From Spraguea lophii (taxonomy: Eukaryota > Microsporidia > Spragueidae), in NCBI GenBank assembly GCA_001887945.1, contig LDOQ01000176.1:38890-102889 (forward strand): a stretch of DNA of 64,000 bases. Direction: 5' to 3'. The notes under the pieces were generated by a model. The model worked only from the letters and a program-made list of their open reading frames with translations, had not been told where the DNA came from and searched no databases. Positions 10,344 to 20,618 of the stretch are shown in pieces (position 1 is the first letter of the stretch; every line of letters begins with the position of its first letter). A program made the position numbers and the translations under genes.

Positions 10344-10969
10344 AAGATAACTTTTATCTAAAATTTATTCTTGTGTAGACATTTTCATACTTATGAAACA
10401 ATCAATAATTATGTTTATTGGTTATATAATATAATATATATTATACCAATCATAACCCCTTTTTGTTCATTTTTCTATATGCGCTCAACAATAAGTTTAA
10501 TAAACTAGTAATATTTTCGTATTTTTCATAAAATTCTTATAATCGATCTGAAAATGGTGATTTAAAAACAGTTTTAAGTTTTTTATATTAAAATTTATTT
10601 ATTTTGTTTTGAATAAGATATTATTCTAATATTTCATACTTAATGAAAATATACATATTATAAAAATTTTTATACACTATATTTGTTTTATAACGGTAAA
10701 ATAACATAATTTTAAATTAAAAAAGGAGAAAATATAATTATGATTATTTTGAAATATAGTGAATTATGTTTTTATTATAATTTCAAGTTACATTTATATA
10801 TCAAATTTTACTTGTTTACTATTATTTCTTTAATTTTTTGTGTTTTCCTCCTGAATTGGATAACTATTTATTATACCATACACATGTTTTGACTTGATTG
10901 ATAGACAGCTGAAAATGTCATAAATGTTACTCCAATTTAAACTATAAATAAACAGTTGAAAAAATATTT
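10344..10969. other. AT-rich intergenic region
   Basis: No gene, RNA or recognisable repeat seen between the SINE head and the secreted-protein gene. No CCC/GGG motif is seen before the next ATG. Confidence 0.45.
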
Positions 10970-12205
10970 ATGGTATTAAAAAATTCTATGATTTATATTA
11001 TCTTTTTATTATATATTTGTAATATATTAACTATGGATAATGTCGCAAGTACTTTTTCGCGAATTAATTTAACACGAGATAGTAGATTTCAAAAATTAAA
11101 AGATATTTGGAATCATGGTAACGATGAAGATATAATGCTGACGAATGAAGATGGTGAATTCTGGCTCAATTATACTGGTGTAGATCCTTCTGATATTGGT
11201 ATTATAAAAATTCATACAGATTTATTTTTTCTGTTTAAACAGAATGAAGCAGAAATCAAAAATAAATATAGTAAATTCATGGATATAATAGAAGGCATAA
11301 AATATAATATTTGGGAATCTAAAAATTTGAAAGAACTTACTAAAAATTTGTTAAAATATTTCACTCAAAAAGAAAAAATGTTAAGTTATATGCTCGAAAA
11401 AATAAAGCAATTAAAAAAAGAAATTATAGATGATCTTGGTTTATTGGACGACCCTGTATCTATTGTTAATCCAAAAAACGGACAAATGAATGTATACGAG
11501 AGATTTCGCGCGAATTATGTAACTACTTCAGATACAACATCCGACTTTACTAAACTTTTTTTGGAAATTAAAGAAAATTTTGAGAGAATAAAAATGAGTA
11601 TTAATATGGTGCAATTTCGATATGATATTATTAATATGCATGAAATAGGTTTAAATTATGAAGTAAAACGACGACAGTTGTTTACAGATCTGAAAAATGC
11701 GATGTCAGAAGATATCAAACGATATAATAATTTGAGTTTTTTGTTTAAAAAACATATTATTTTTCAAAGCGAAATAAGTATTGAAGAAGCCGTTATGTTT
11801 GAAACATTTCCAAGTTTAAGTAAAATAATTCAAATCTTAGTAGAATTCAAAAACGGAGAAAAAGATTTTAAAAAATATACTATTAATGATGATATTTATG
11901 ATTATAAAAAAATCAAGGAGTTAAGATTAGAGAATTACACATTAAACCAAATTAAGGTGATAATAGAATTCAATAACCAATTGGGTGAATTGGTCAGGGA
12001 TTTATCGACAGTTTATCATGGGCGCAAATATTGGAATGAGAGAGAATATATATTAGGTAAAAGAAAAATTTTAACGAAAGATTTTCTTTTTCCCAGTACG
12101 TTTGACTATGCTGGTGTCATGGGACTTTATAACGCCATCATACCTGTTACAAATGTTAAAAGTGATATAATAAAAATCGCGAGAAGTGTTTATACAAAAC
12201 GATGA
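10970..12205 (+). CDS. predicted secreted protein, unknown family
   Basis: A 411-residue protein whose first 22 residues form a signal peptide: short basic start, hydrophobic core IYIIFLLYICNIL, then a polar stretch. There is no later membrane segment and no terminal retention motif, so it should enter the secretory pathway. The mature part is charged and helical, with Lys/Glu-rich segments between residues 95 and 300; cysteines are nearly absent. I recognise no domain. The codon mix is less AT-extreme than that of its neighbours, and no CCC motif precedes the ATG, unlike most genes here. Its position alone among SINE and transposon debris suggests a lineage-specific gene, perhaps a host-directed or spore-surface protein; that is inference. 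Confidence 0.7.
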   Translation: MVLKNSMIYIIFLLYICNILTMDNVASTFSRINLTRDSRFQKLKDIWNHGNDEDIMLTNEDGEFWLNYTGVDPSDIGIIKIHTDLFFLFKQNEAEIKNKYSKFMDIIEGIKYNIWESKNLKELTKNLLKYFTQKEKMLSYMLEKIKQLKKEIIDDLGLLDDPVSIVNPKNGQMNVYERFRANYVTTSDTTSDFTKLFLEIKENFERIKMSINMVQFRYDIINMHEIGLNYEVKRRQLFTDLKNAMSEDIKRYNNLSFLFKKHIIFQSEISIEEAVMFETFPSLSKIIQILVEFKNGEKDFKKYTINDDIYDYKKIKELRLENYTLNQIKVIIEFNNQLGELVRDLSTVYHGRKYWNEREYILGKRKILTKDFLFPSTFDYAGVMGLYNAIIPVTNVKSDIIKIARSVYTKR

Positions 12206-12619
12206 ATTAAAGTTTGGTAAATTGATAACTACTTTTTTATCTTAAATTTAATATTTACTTCTTTTGTTATAAATTGTTTAATTATAATCAAAATATTCAC
12301 TTTATATAATAATGTATATATTATTTTTGTCTCATCTTATATTCTATAATTTCAAAGTTTGTATATGATGCATGCATACATATCCTCTCACTTATATAAA
12401 ATTTCAACTCATTTAACATTGATCAAACAACGATCTAATATATAGATTGTAACCACACTTATCATATAAAAGAAAATATTACAATTCAGATCTTATATTG
12501 CAAAATAAAATATTTAAATAACAATAATTACATACTTATGAATGAAAACACAAACCAAACCAATAAAAAATATTACAGGATTTTAACATTAGGAAGATTA
12601 TACAAGTTAAACGGAAAGT

Positions 12620-12833
12620 TATTAATGAAGAGAAAAGAGTTGTTTTAATAATGACTAATAAACAGGAAACGGTTGCTCTATATCGGATACAATGAATATC
12701 GAAGCAGGCACAATATATAATATCTTTAAAAATCGCAAAACGAGAAAAATGCCGAAGCTAAACCCGTTAATTGAAAAAGATTACAGTTTTTCAGACGAGG
12801 GAAAAGAAGTAATTATAAATTAAACACGAATTA
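12620..12833 (+). pseudogene. possible fossil of a pogo/Tigger-type transposase N-terminus
   Basis: Reading through frame changes and stops, the fragments MKRKEL, LTNKQETVALYRI and IEAGTIYNIFKNRKT appear in order. That order and spacing resemble the CENP-B/pogo helix-turn-helix (basic start, LT-x-x-Q-K, then S/G-TI-x-NI-x-K). No catalytic part is visible. It is short and broken, so the call is tentative. Confidence 0.3.
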
Positions 12834-13821
12834 TTTTATAACAGTTAAGAAGATACGCCGCAATATCTTTTTAAAAGATATATACTCATCAAACATTAAT
12901 AAAATTTTTATTTATTTTTGTTTCACATTAAAACATACAAATCAATTAAAAAAATAATAAAAATGTTATTAATAAAAAAAATAGAAAAGGATGCTAAAAA
13001 TTTTGTATTCATATATAAGATTGTATTTAATTTATTTGTGAGGTTTTGAAAATAAGATCTTTAGTAAGGATTTCTGTTATTGTCGCAGTTAACATCATCA
13101 AAACTAGAAATATTTCTGGTATAATGATAATGAATAACTATGAAACATTGGATTTTCATATTAATTATAACTCAGTGAATGTACGTATTTTTTTCAAAAT
13201 ATTTACTAAATCTTTAAAATATATATCATGATAAGGAAATAGATGAATTAATATTTATATTGAATAATACGAGAATACATCATTCGGGTTTAGTAAAAGG
13301 AATAATATAAATTTTTGATGTTTTTTAACATACCTCAATAGTTAAATATAATTGAAAATTATTTGTTTAAATATAAAAAGTCTTGTAACTAAATAATGTT
13401 TTTTGTATGGAACTCAATTATATTACTATATCAATAAAGGATTTTTTTAAATCACCAATAATAATCTAAACAGATATTATAGAAAATTTATTTCAAAATT
13501 AAAAAAAATCCTATAAAAAATAAGATATAATAAACAAAAAGACAAAAATGTACATGAAAATATAGATTCATGTTTTATCATTTCTAATTAACAATACTTT
13601 TTATACAACAAATCTGTTTTACTATATTATTTCAATGCGGCTTAAATACATATATTTATTAATAACAATTTATCAACATGTAATGATGTAATATTATTAA
13701 ATCATGAACAATTATTAAATGTTATAATAAAAATTATAAATTGTTTAAACATGTTAACATATGATAATAGATTAAAATATTTCGCATTATTTTTATTTAT
13801 AAAAAAAGATACATTTATTCT

Positions 13822-13825
13822 CCCC
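13822..13825 (+). promoter_or_regulatory. CCCC start-site motif deciding the nucleotidase-1 start
   Basis: CCCC abuts the ATG at 13826 exactly as at 17472-17475 for copy 2. It selects this ATG over the one 25 codons upstream. Confidence 0.75.
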
Positions 13826-14590
13826 ATGTCCATACGTAAACAAAATGAAATTGAGCTTTTTTATTTTGAAGATGATTATAGAAATTGTGATATTGAAAAG
13901 TTAAACGATCTTTATCTCAATGATAACATAGATGATAAGAAAATATTGGTTTTTGATATAGATTGTACATTATACAAAAAATCTATACGATTGCAAGCAA
14001 AAGTTGGCGAAAATTATAGAAATCTTCTTAAAAATAAATATTCTGTGAAAAACCCACAAAAGTTAATTGATTTATTTCGAGAAAAATATTCTTCCAGATC
14101 GAAAGGGGCCTTTGATATTTTAGGTTTAACAAAAGAAGAAATTATAAAAAATGTTTATAATATAGATTATAATGAATTTCTCAAAGAGGCAAATGAACTA
14201 AAAAAATTTCTAGATAGTCTTCCTTATAGAAAAGTTATTATGACAAATGGAATGGATGTGCATGCTATTTCAGTATTAAAAACAATGGGAATTTATGAAT
14301 GTTTTGAATCGATGTTTTTACCAAATTTCTTAGGATACAGAAATAACCAGAAAAAGAATAATGAAAATGAAGAAAATTTAATATTTATCAATAAGCCACT
14401 GTGCGAGAGTTATAAATTGATCGAAGATGTTTATGGTGTTGCTGATAAAAGCAATATAATATTCTTTGACGACCAGCAAATAAATATTGATGCTTCAATA
14501 AGAAGAGGATGGTCTGGATATAAAGTTGATGATAACAAGAATATAACAGAACATGTTAAAATTGCTATAAACAAATTTTGGAAGAAGTAA
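13826..14590 (+). CDS. HAD-family pyrimidine 5'-nucleotidase-like protein (SDT1/PHM8 type), copy 1
   Basis: A soluble HAD hydrolase of 254 residues, closely similar to the copy at 17476-18240. It keeps DIDCTLY (nucleophile and acid/base aspartates, about 44 and 46), MTNG (motif II Thr), NKP (motif III Lys) and FFDDQQ (motif IV). The DIDxxLY form with a helical cap is typical of the yeast Sdt1/Phm8 group, which dephosphorylate pyrimidine nucleotides or lysophosphatidate. The frame is open 25 codons further upstream, to an ATG at 13751, but I place the start at 13826: CCCC directly abuts that ATG, exactly as in the second copy, and the two proteins align from that methionine. A parasite importing host nucleotides could use such an enzyme to adjust pools; the substrate is inferred. 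Confidence 0.85.
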   Translation: MSIRKQNEIELFYFEDDYRNCDIEKLNDLYLNDNIDDKKILVFDIDCTLYKKSIRLQAKVGENYRNLLKNKYSVKNPQKLIDLFREKYSSRSKGAFDILGLTKEEIIKNVYNIDYNEFLKEANELKKFLDSLPYRKVIMTNGMDVHAISVLKTMGIYECFESMFLPNFLGYRNNQKKNNENEENLIFINKPLCESYKLIEDVYGVADKSNIIFFDDQQINIDASIRRGWSGYKVDDNKNITEHVKIAINKFWKK

Positions 14591-14988
14591 AAAATTTAAA
14601 TAAAGGTTTGTCACGTAAAAAATATTCTCATATAAAATTTAAACCATGAAAAACTAAGTTTAAAACGATTATCTGATAACGATATAATAGGAATAGTAAA
14701 AAAATAGCAACAATAGAGTTTATGAAGGATTTTGAAAAAGAAGATATTATACAAGAAAGAATACTACCGTAAAAATTATATGAAATATTATAACAACAAA
14801 AAAATATCTTTTTTTTTCTGGCATTTTGATTGTGATTAATAAGTAATCCATGAAAGAACTTAATAAATGGTGAAGAAAAAATATTATAAAAAGAAATAAC
14901 ATTTATAATTAAAACAAAATATATTCATTTAATCTTTATTTCCTTTTTCACTCTTCCTTTCTATTCAATAATCATTATTTCTTTTTCT

Positions 14989-15108
14989 TTAATGAATATC
15001 TCAAATAAAAAAATCTTTAATTTCGCAGCAATCATCATAGCGTCACAGCCGATTTGCTCATGTTGCATTGTGCTAAACTAAATATCTCCTATCATCGATA
15101 TTCATTAA
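14989..15108. ncRNA. structured element with conserved 48-bp core, copy 1
   Basis: The core at 15025-15072 starts GCAGCAATCATCATAGC and ends TGTTGCATTGTG. It is flanked at equal distance (24 bases each side) by perfectly complementary 12-base arms, 14989-15000 (TTAATGAATATC) and 15097-15108. Inside the core, GCAGCA can pair with TGTTGC. A second core differing at only 2 of 48 positions lies 163 bases downstream, inside arms of different sequence that also pair. Conserved core plus unrelated but self-complementary arms suggests a folded RNA or a hairpin mobile element. The transcribed strand is unknown and I recognise no RNA family. Confidence 0.45.
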
Positions 15109-15162
15109 TATATCTTTTTATCAATTCATAGTTATATGTGTATTGTTTATATAATCTATACC

Positions 15163-15261
15163 TATTTTGAAGGGATTTCTAGAATCTGCAGCAAGCATCA
15201 TAGCGTCACAGCCGATTTGCTCATGTTGCGTTGTGTCAGAAACTATAATCCTTTCAAAATA
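15163..15261. ncRNA. structured element with conserved 48-bp core, copy 2
   Basis: The core at 15188-15235 matches copy 1 at 46 of 48 positions. Its arms, 15163-15177 (TATTTTGAAGGGATT) and 15247-15261 (AATCCTTTCAAAATA), pair over 15 bases with one G-U and share no sequence with the arms of copy 1. The spacers between arms and core are 10 and 11 bases. Inner TCTG/CAGA pairing next to the core is also possible. Confidence 0.45.
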
Positions 15262-17471
15262 TAAATATTGTTATCCTGTCGTTCATAATATACAAGTTAT
15301 TATTAATTAGTTCACAATTGTTCTGAGTTCAAGAATCATCATGGGGTAGAATTTTCTCGTCTATTTATAGTTTTTTTTGACATCTATCAAGTGATTTCTA
15401 CGAAAAATATAAATATATTCTGAAAAAAAAGGAAAAAAATTATTCTTCTCTAAAAACAAGATTTCTATTGTTTTTATTTGTTTTTTCCTAAATATTATTT
15501 CAGTAGATCTCTTTTTTTAGAAATTTAATATAAATAAAAAATTCATAAAAATCTTAGATTTAAGAAAAATAAAATAGGGGAACTTGAATATAACATCTAA
15601 ATATAGCGATATATTACTTTATATTATTTTATGAAATATAAAAATAATTTTTTCTTTATATTTTCAAAAAGATCAAAAAAAAAATATGAAAAATTAAGAA
15701 GATTTTCTTGTATTTTTATAGAAAAGTTTATGAAAGTAAATAATCGAGATAATTAAACGTTTTTTTAATAATAATTTACTTAAAAAGAACTCGTCTTTTT
15801 TCAAAAACTATAAAAATAGAAATTATTAATTTTAATAATATTATTGAATTTTTAATATTTTTTATTTGTTATATATTTTAATAAAGAAAAATAATATTCA
15901 TATATTATTTATCTTTGTAAAAATCATATTGTTATTTGAAACAAAAAACTTTCAACTGTTTTTATATGAAATAAAGACTTTTCATAATCAATAAAATATT
16001 TAAATATCAATGTAATATTGTATATATACCAAAAATTTGTTTTATATGTTCAACTCATTAGCTATACGGGTATTAGGTGTAAGAACGTGATTAGGTTATA
16101 AATCGATACAATATCATTATACCTATATATTTTAAACTGGTACAATAAACGCTTTTCTGATTTTAGTATCTTCAAATCTTATTACAAACTTTTTATAAAA
16201 AAATATAAAAAAATTTACATGTATAATGTTCTTAACATAAAATAAAAACTACTAATATGAAAATAATTTATTGGAAATATACAACAATTAATAGAAATTA
16301 TATTACATCTATATAATATTTGCTCATAATATATGTTTAATCTGTTAATATTTTATCTGGATGTTACACACATGAAAAATTTAAATACGATACAACTTTT
16401 TTATAATGTCATTTTTTATGACATCTTTGTTTTTATGAATTTTTTCCTATAATTTTAATAGAATAAGATGTTTTATATAATAATTTTTTAATAGTTTTTT
16501 CAATAATGATTATAAAAAAATGAAAGCAAACCGAAAGAAGAAAAGATATACATATATTCTTCCTTAAACAGGCCGTATATTATTATCCTAGAGTTTCGTA
16601 AAGTGTGTTAGTGAAATTATTTAGAATACCAAAGGGAATCATCAATTTTATTATAAAAAACAAGAAAAAATTATAGGACTAATATATCCATTAAAGAATA
16701 TAAAACAAAAACAAAAAGAAAGAAAACTTCATACATAAAAACCCTTTTTTGTGAATGGTTTATCACCCAAAAATAACAAAATAATTAATAATGCTATATT
16801 AACACAGATGGTATTAAGAATTTCAAAACTTCAAATACATGAATACATAACTTTTAAATATGACGAAATAAATTTTTTATAAAACTACTAAGTATTTTTG
16901 AAAGCAAAATATATACAAAAATATTTAAAAGATCGAATTGCAATTTTATTGGGTGTATCAAGCAAATGAAAAATTGTTTATGTTACTAATAAAAGAATTT
17001 TAAAATCTCTTAACTTAAAAATCTAAAAAATCTAAAAGAAATATGATTTATGTATTATAATACTTTTAAAACATACATGTCCAAGGGAGAATTTATCAAA
17101 TATTTAGAAAATTCTAGATTCGTGAATGATAAAAGAGAAAAAAGAATAAAAAGATACTTTTAACACTCAATAATGTTCACATACATTGTTTTGCAAACCA
17201 TTTGGCTATATCAAATTTTATTTTTTATCACAAAATTATATGTGTAAGACACAAATATTATATCAAGGGATTATAAATTGTTTCAAGTGTTATTATAAAA
17301 ATCTTTCTTCAAAAAAAGTATAATTATGCGAAGGAACAATTAAAAATGCGAGTGTATTTTGAAATTAAAACAATTTAATTTCTTGAATTATCCTGTAATA
17401 AACAATTAATTAACATTTTTTCTATTATTATTGAAAAAAATCGGTTTTATTTTTTTCTGAATTATCATTAT

Positions 17472-17475
17472 CCCC
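17472..17475 (+). promoter_or_regulatory. CCCC start-site motif of nucleotidase 2
   Basis: Directly abuts the ATG at 17476; conserved between the duplicates while the DNA further upstream is not. Confidence 0.75.
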
Positions 17476-18240
17476 ATGTCGATATCCAGAAAAAATGAAA
17501 TTGAGCTTTTTTACTTTGAAGATGATTATAAAAATTGCAATACTGAAAAATTAAATGACCGTTATCTTAATGATAACATAGATAACAAGAGAATATTGGT
17601 TTTTGATATAGATTGTACATTGTACAAAAAATCTATCAATTTGGAAGCAAAAGTTGTAGAAAATTATAAAAATCTTCTTAAAAATAAATATTCTATTAAA
17701 AACCCACAAAAGTTAATTGATTTATTCCGAGAAAAATATTCTTTTAGATTAAAAGGAGCTTTTGATATTTTAGGTTTGACAAAAGAGGAAATTATAAAAA
17801 ATGTTTATAATATAAATTATAATGAATTTCTAAAAGAGACAAAAGAATTAAAAAAATTTCTAGATAGTCTTAATTATAGAAAAGTTATTATGACAAACGG
17901 GATGGGTCATCATGCTATTGCAGTATTGAAGGCAATGGGGATCTACGATTGTTTTGAATCAATGTTTTCGCCAAATTTCTTAGGACATAGGAAAATCCCG
18001 AAAAAGAACAGCGAAAATGAAGGAGATTTAATATTCATCAACAAACCAATGTGTGAAAGTTATAAATTGATTGAAGATGTTTATGGAGTTACTGATAAAA
18101 GCAATATAATATTCTTCGATGATCAGCAAGTAAATATCGATGCTTCAATAAGAAGAGGATGGTCTGGATATAAAGTTGATGATAGCAAGGATATAACAGA
18201 ACATGTTAAAATTGCTATAAACAAATTTTGGGAGAAATAA
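17476..18240 (+). CDS. HAD-family pyrimidine 5'-nucleotidase-like protein (SDT1/PHM8 type), copy 2
   Basis: 254 residues, the same length as copy 1 and collinear with it without gaps. Catalytic residues are all present: D44 and D46 in DIDCTLY, T140 in MTNG, K190 in NKP, D215/D216 in FFDDQQ. CCCC directly abuts the ATG (17472-17475). Most differences from copy 1 lie on the surface and in the cap region, while motif regions are identical, which suggests both copies are under selection. A free-standing cytosolic phosphatase of nucleotide or lipid-phosphate type; the exact substrate is not readable. It is convergent with the SulP gene that follows. Confidence 0.87.
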   Translation: MSISRKNEIELFYFEDDYKNCNTEKLNDRYLNDNIDNKRILVFDIDCTLYKKSINLEAKVVENYKNLLKNKYSIKNPQKLIDLFREKYSFRLKGAFDILGLTKEEIIKNVYNINYNEFLKETKELKKFLDSLNYRKVIMTNGMGHHAIAVLKAMGIYDCFESMFSPNFLGHRKIPKKNSENEGDLIFINKPMCESYKLIEDVYGVTDKSNIIFFDDQQVNIDASIRRGWSGYKVDDSKDITEHVKIAINKFWEK

Positions 18241-18425
18241 AAAATTAGAAAAATTAAAATAAAGATTTGTTGAATAAAAAAAATTTTGTATTCTTTCAAC
18301 CATATTATAAAAAAAATCGTTTATTTTATTATAAAAAAAATGTTTTGTATTTTAAAAAGAAAAAACGTTACAAAAAAATATAATCGTAAAAAACGTTTTA
18401 ATCACGATTCAAAAAACAAACATTT

Positions 18426-20618
18426 TTATAATATTCCAGTATCTATTGCTTCAAGAATATTATCTAATGAATCACAAAATATTATCTCTTCTTTTCTTTG
18501 CCATTTAATCATATCAAAATTCTGAGGATTCCCTATCACTATTATTTTATTGTTCTTCGATTTTAAAGTAGAAAGATATTCTCTAGCATCATAATCCACA
18601 TACTTGCAATCTGAAAAATTATATATTGATATATTTTCCGATTCATTTCTTCTAATAAAAGTTTGCAAGTTACGAATAGTCAATGGTGCATTAACATTCA
18701 ATAATAATAATGTTTTTCCTTTGGTACTACAACTCATTAACAATTTAGTATTAAAATCATTTGTTAATATTTTATCACTCTTCTTCGCAGCTTTTGAAAC
18801 CATGAAACGATAAATGATAAAAGTTATAAAAATACCTAAAATTGGATTAAGTGTGATAAAGGATAAAAAGCCTGCTAAAACAGTTGCAATAACTTCTAAT
18901 GATGTAAACTTTTTCATATCATCTGAAATATCGAACATGAGTTTCAAACCGGTTGTTAGGAAAAATACAGTTGCGAAGAATCTTGGTGTTGAATATACTG
19001 TAAAGTATGATGCTATAGCCCATATAACAACAAATACCATAGAGAATATGTAAAATTTTATATCTTTTCTTTTTATAGTGTTTCTTTGAGATTTCATCAA
19101 AGAAGATGTTTGGTTAATTACTAAATTTTTTCCAAATCTGAATGCTGATAACATTGGATCGTAAGAATTTCCTCCTTCTAAAGCTAAGAAAGGTGTGCAT
19201 AATGCTACAGATACCATTCCTGCTACGAAATACATGCAAAACATTATATTTTTAAAGCAAGTTACTATTCCACATTTTTCTAAAAATATTGCGAAAGGAT
19301 TTACTACATTTGTACATACAATGTAATCTCTCAGGGTATAAACCATCTTTCCCATACTAGTTTTAGAATCTAATATAGCAATACAAATAGTCATAATTAT
19401 AACCGTCAAAAATCCAAGTGCTCCAATTAAAATGAGCGCAATGTTTGCTTTTTTAAATTGTAAAATAATCATAAGAAGCGCTAAAAATACTGAGACTGGA
19501 TAATAAATATAATATTTTCTTTCAAATCCTACACCGGAAAACAATCCATCAAAATTGAAGAATGTAAAGAATCCTTGTAAAATAAAATTTAAGGCAGAGT
19601 ATAGTAGTAATCCTTTTATAAGAGGTGTCGGAATATTTTTTACGATTCTCATCCTCTTCGTAAGTAATAATGCTATTAATAGTGATAATAAATATCCTAT
19701 TGAAAGAACTATGATACCACTAACAAGTTGCATTAAAGTAGAACCGGATGGAACATCACAAGTAATGAATATACATTGTATTATTACTATGATTTCAGCA
19801 TGTACTCTGAGATTAAAATTCTTCTGTTTTCCAAGAAATGCCACTAATAAATATATAAACGTTGAGATAGTATGAAATAAGGACCCGTAGAATTGCATCT
19901 CTGGCTTTTTCCAAAATATCGCCGTTCCGATCGAAAAATTTTCGATTAAAAATTGAAGCATAAAAGAAACACATGAGAAAGGTAAATCTTCTTCTGGTCT
20001 AACATCTTCTTTTATATTATAACTAATTGAATTCGACGAAGTCGCATTAGAGTACAATCTATTTTCATCCAACGCTGAATTTTGTTTCATATTTTCTTTG
20101 GGATATTCTTGAACATCTAATTTATTATTTAAGTTTTCTTGTTCATATGGATGGTCATGGGATTCTTGCTTTCCAGCTAAACTTTCTTTATCCTCAAAAT
20201 CAGATTCCTGTAACGTATTATCCTTTTCATTAAATTCCTCCGATTTTCTTTTTACGCCTTTCTTTTTATTTTTCATTCCATCCTCGGAAGAATCTAAATC
20301 TTGATATTGAACTACATCATAAAGCACTTTTGGTGAATCAATTGTACTGCTTTCTGCATTGGCCTCTTCTCCAGAATGTTTCTGTTCTAATGTGTTTTCT
20401 ATTGTATGTGTGCTTTTATTACTATCATCCTTTTCACTATCGCCAGCTATATCAACATCACCACTTTCTGAGTTGATTTCTTGTTTTCCTTCATTATCAC
20501 TTTCACTGTTATCTTCTTTTTGTATATTTTTTTCTTCTATATCTTCTTCATTATTGTTATCTATATTCTTTAAAAAATCTTCTTCCTTATTCTTTTTATC
20601 TTCATTATTCAAATGCAT
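18426..20618 (-). CDS. SulP-family (SLC26-like) transporter with C-terminal STAS domain, copy 1
   Basis: A 730-residue membrane carrier. Residues 1-215 are an acidic Glu/Asp/Ser/Asn-rich cytosolic tail. Then follow about ten to twelve membrane segments, starting at FLIENFSIGTAIFW and including KNIPTPLIKGLLLYSA, the conserved fungal SulP stretch. The last 110 residues form a STAS domain ending in SDCKYVDYDAREYLSTLKSK, the strand-helix unit of anti-sigma-factor-antagonist folds. The family exchanges sulfate and other anions; a yeast branch (Vsb1) instead loads basic amino acids into the vacuole, and the long N-terminus resembles that branch. GTCCTT directly precedes the ATG. A paralogue with the same layout lies at 48304-51009. 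The substrate is unknown. Confidence 0.85.
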   Translation of the reverse strand: MHLNNEDKKNKEEDFLKNIDNNNEEDIEEKNIQKEDNSESDNEGKQEINSESGDVDIAGDSEKDDSNKSTHTIENTLEQKHSGEEANAESSTIDSPKVLYDVVQYQDLDSSEDGMKNKKKGVKRKSEEFNEKDNTLQESDFEDKESLAGKQESHDHPYEQENLNNKLDVQEYPKENMKQNSALDENRLYSNATSSNSISYNIKEDVRPEEDLPFSCVSFMLQFLIENFSIGTAIFWKKPEMQFYGSLFHTISTFIYLLVAFLGKQKNFNLRVHAEIIVIIQCIFITCDVPSGSTLMQLVSGIIVLSIGYLLSLLIALLLTKRMRIVKNIPTPLIKGLLLYSALNFILQGFFTFFNFDGLFSGVGFERKYYIYYPVSVFLALLMIILQFKKANIALILIGALGFLTVIIMTICIAILDSKTSMGKMVYTLRDYIVCTNVVNPFAIFLEKCGIVTCFKNIMFCMYFVAGMVSVALCTPFLALEGGNSYDPMLSAFRFGKNLVINQTSSLMKSQRNTIKRKDIKFYIFSMVFVVIWAIASYFTVYSTPRFFATVFFLTTGLKLMFDISDDMKKFTSLEVIATVLAGFLSFITLNPILGIFITFIIYRFMVSKAAKKSDKILTNDFNTKLLMSCSTKGKTLLLLNVNAPLTIRNLQTFIRRNESENISIYNFSDCKYVDYDAREYLSTLKSKNNKIIVIGNPQNFDMIKWQRKEEIIFCDSLDNILEAIDTGIL

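Larger units (their letters stand above)
12206..13825. other. long intergenic region
   Basis: Mostly structureless AT-rich DNA. It contains a possible pogo-type transposase fossil (separate entry). The open frame at 13046-13231 lacks support. Confidence 0.45.
14591..17475. other. 2.9-kb gene-free region between the two nucleotidase copies
   Basis: No protein gene seen on either strand. The only clear structure is the twin element at 14989-15260 (separate entries), which is locally much richer in G+C than its surroundings. The rest is AT-rich with many A/T homopolymers. The 40 bases after each nucleotidase stop are similar (AAAAATT...AAATAAAG-TTTGT), a trace of the duplication. Confidence 0.5.

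Noticed and set aside
13046..13231. 61-codon frame in an intergenic region
   Set aside because: Starts with a non-ATG codon, has no family features and lies in AT-rich DNA where such frames occur by chance.
14989..15261. Twin element as a tRNA, hammerhead ribozyme, TPP riboswitch or CRISPR repeat
   Set aside because: No B box, no CTGATGA/GAAA core, no THI-box sequence, and only two copies with unequal arms rather than a spaced array.
18286..18525. 79-codon plus-strand frame after nucleotidase 2
   Set aside because: Overlaps the 3' end of the SulP gene on the opposite strand; composition is A-run driven Lys/Asn/Phe.
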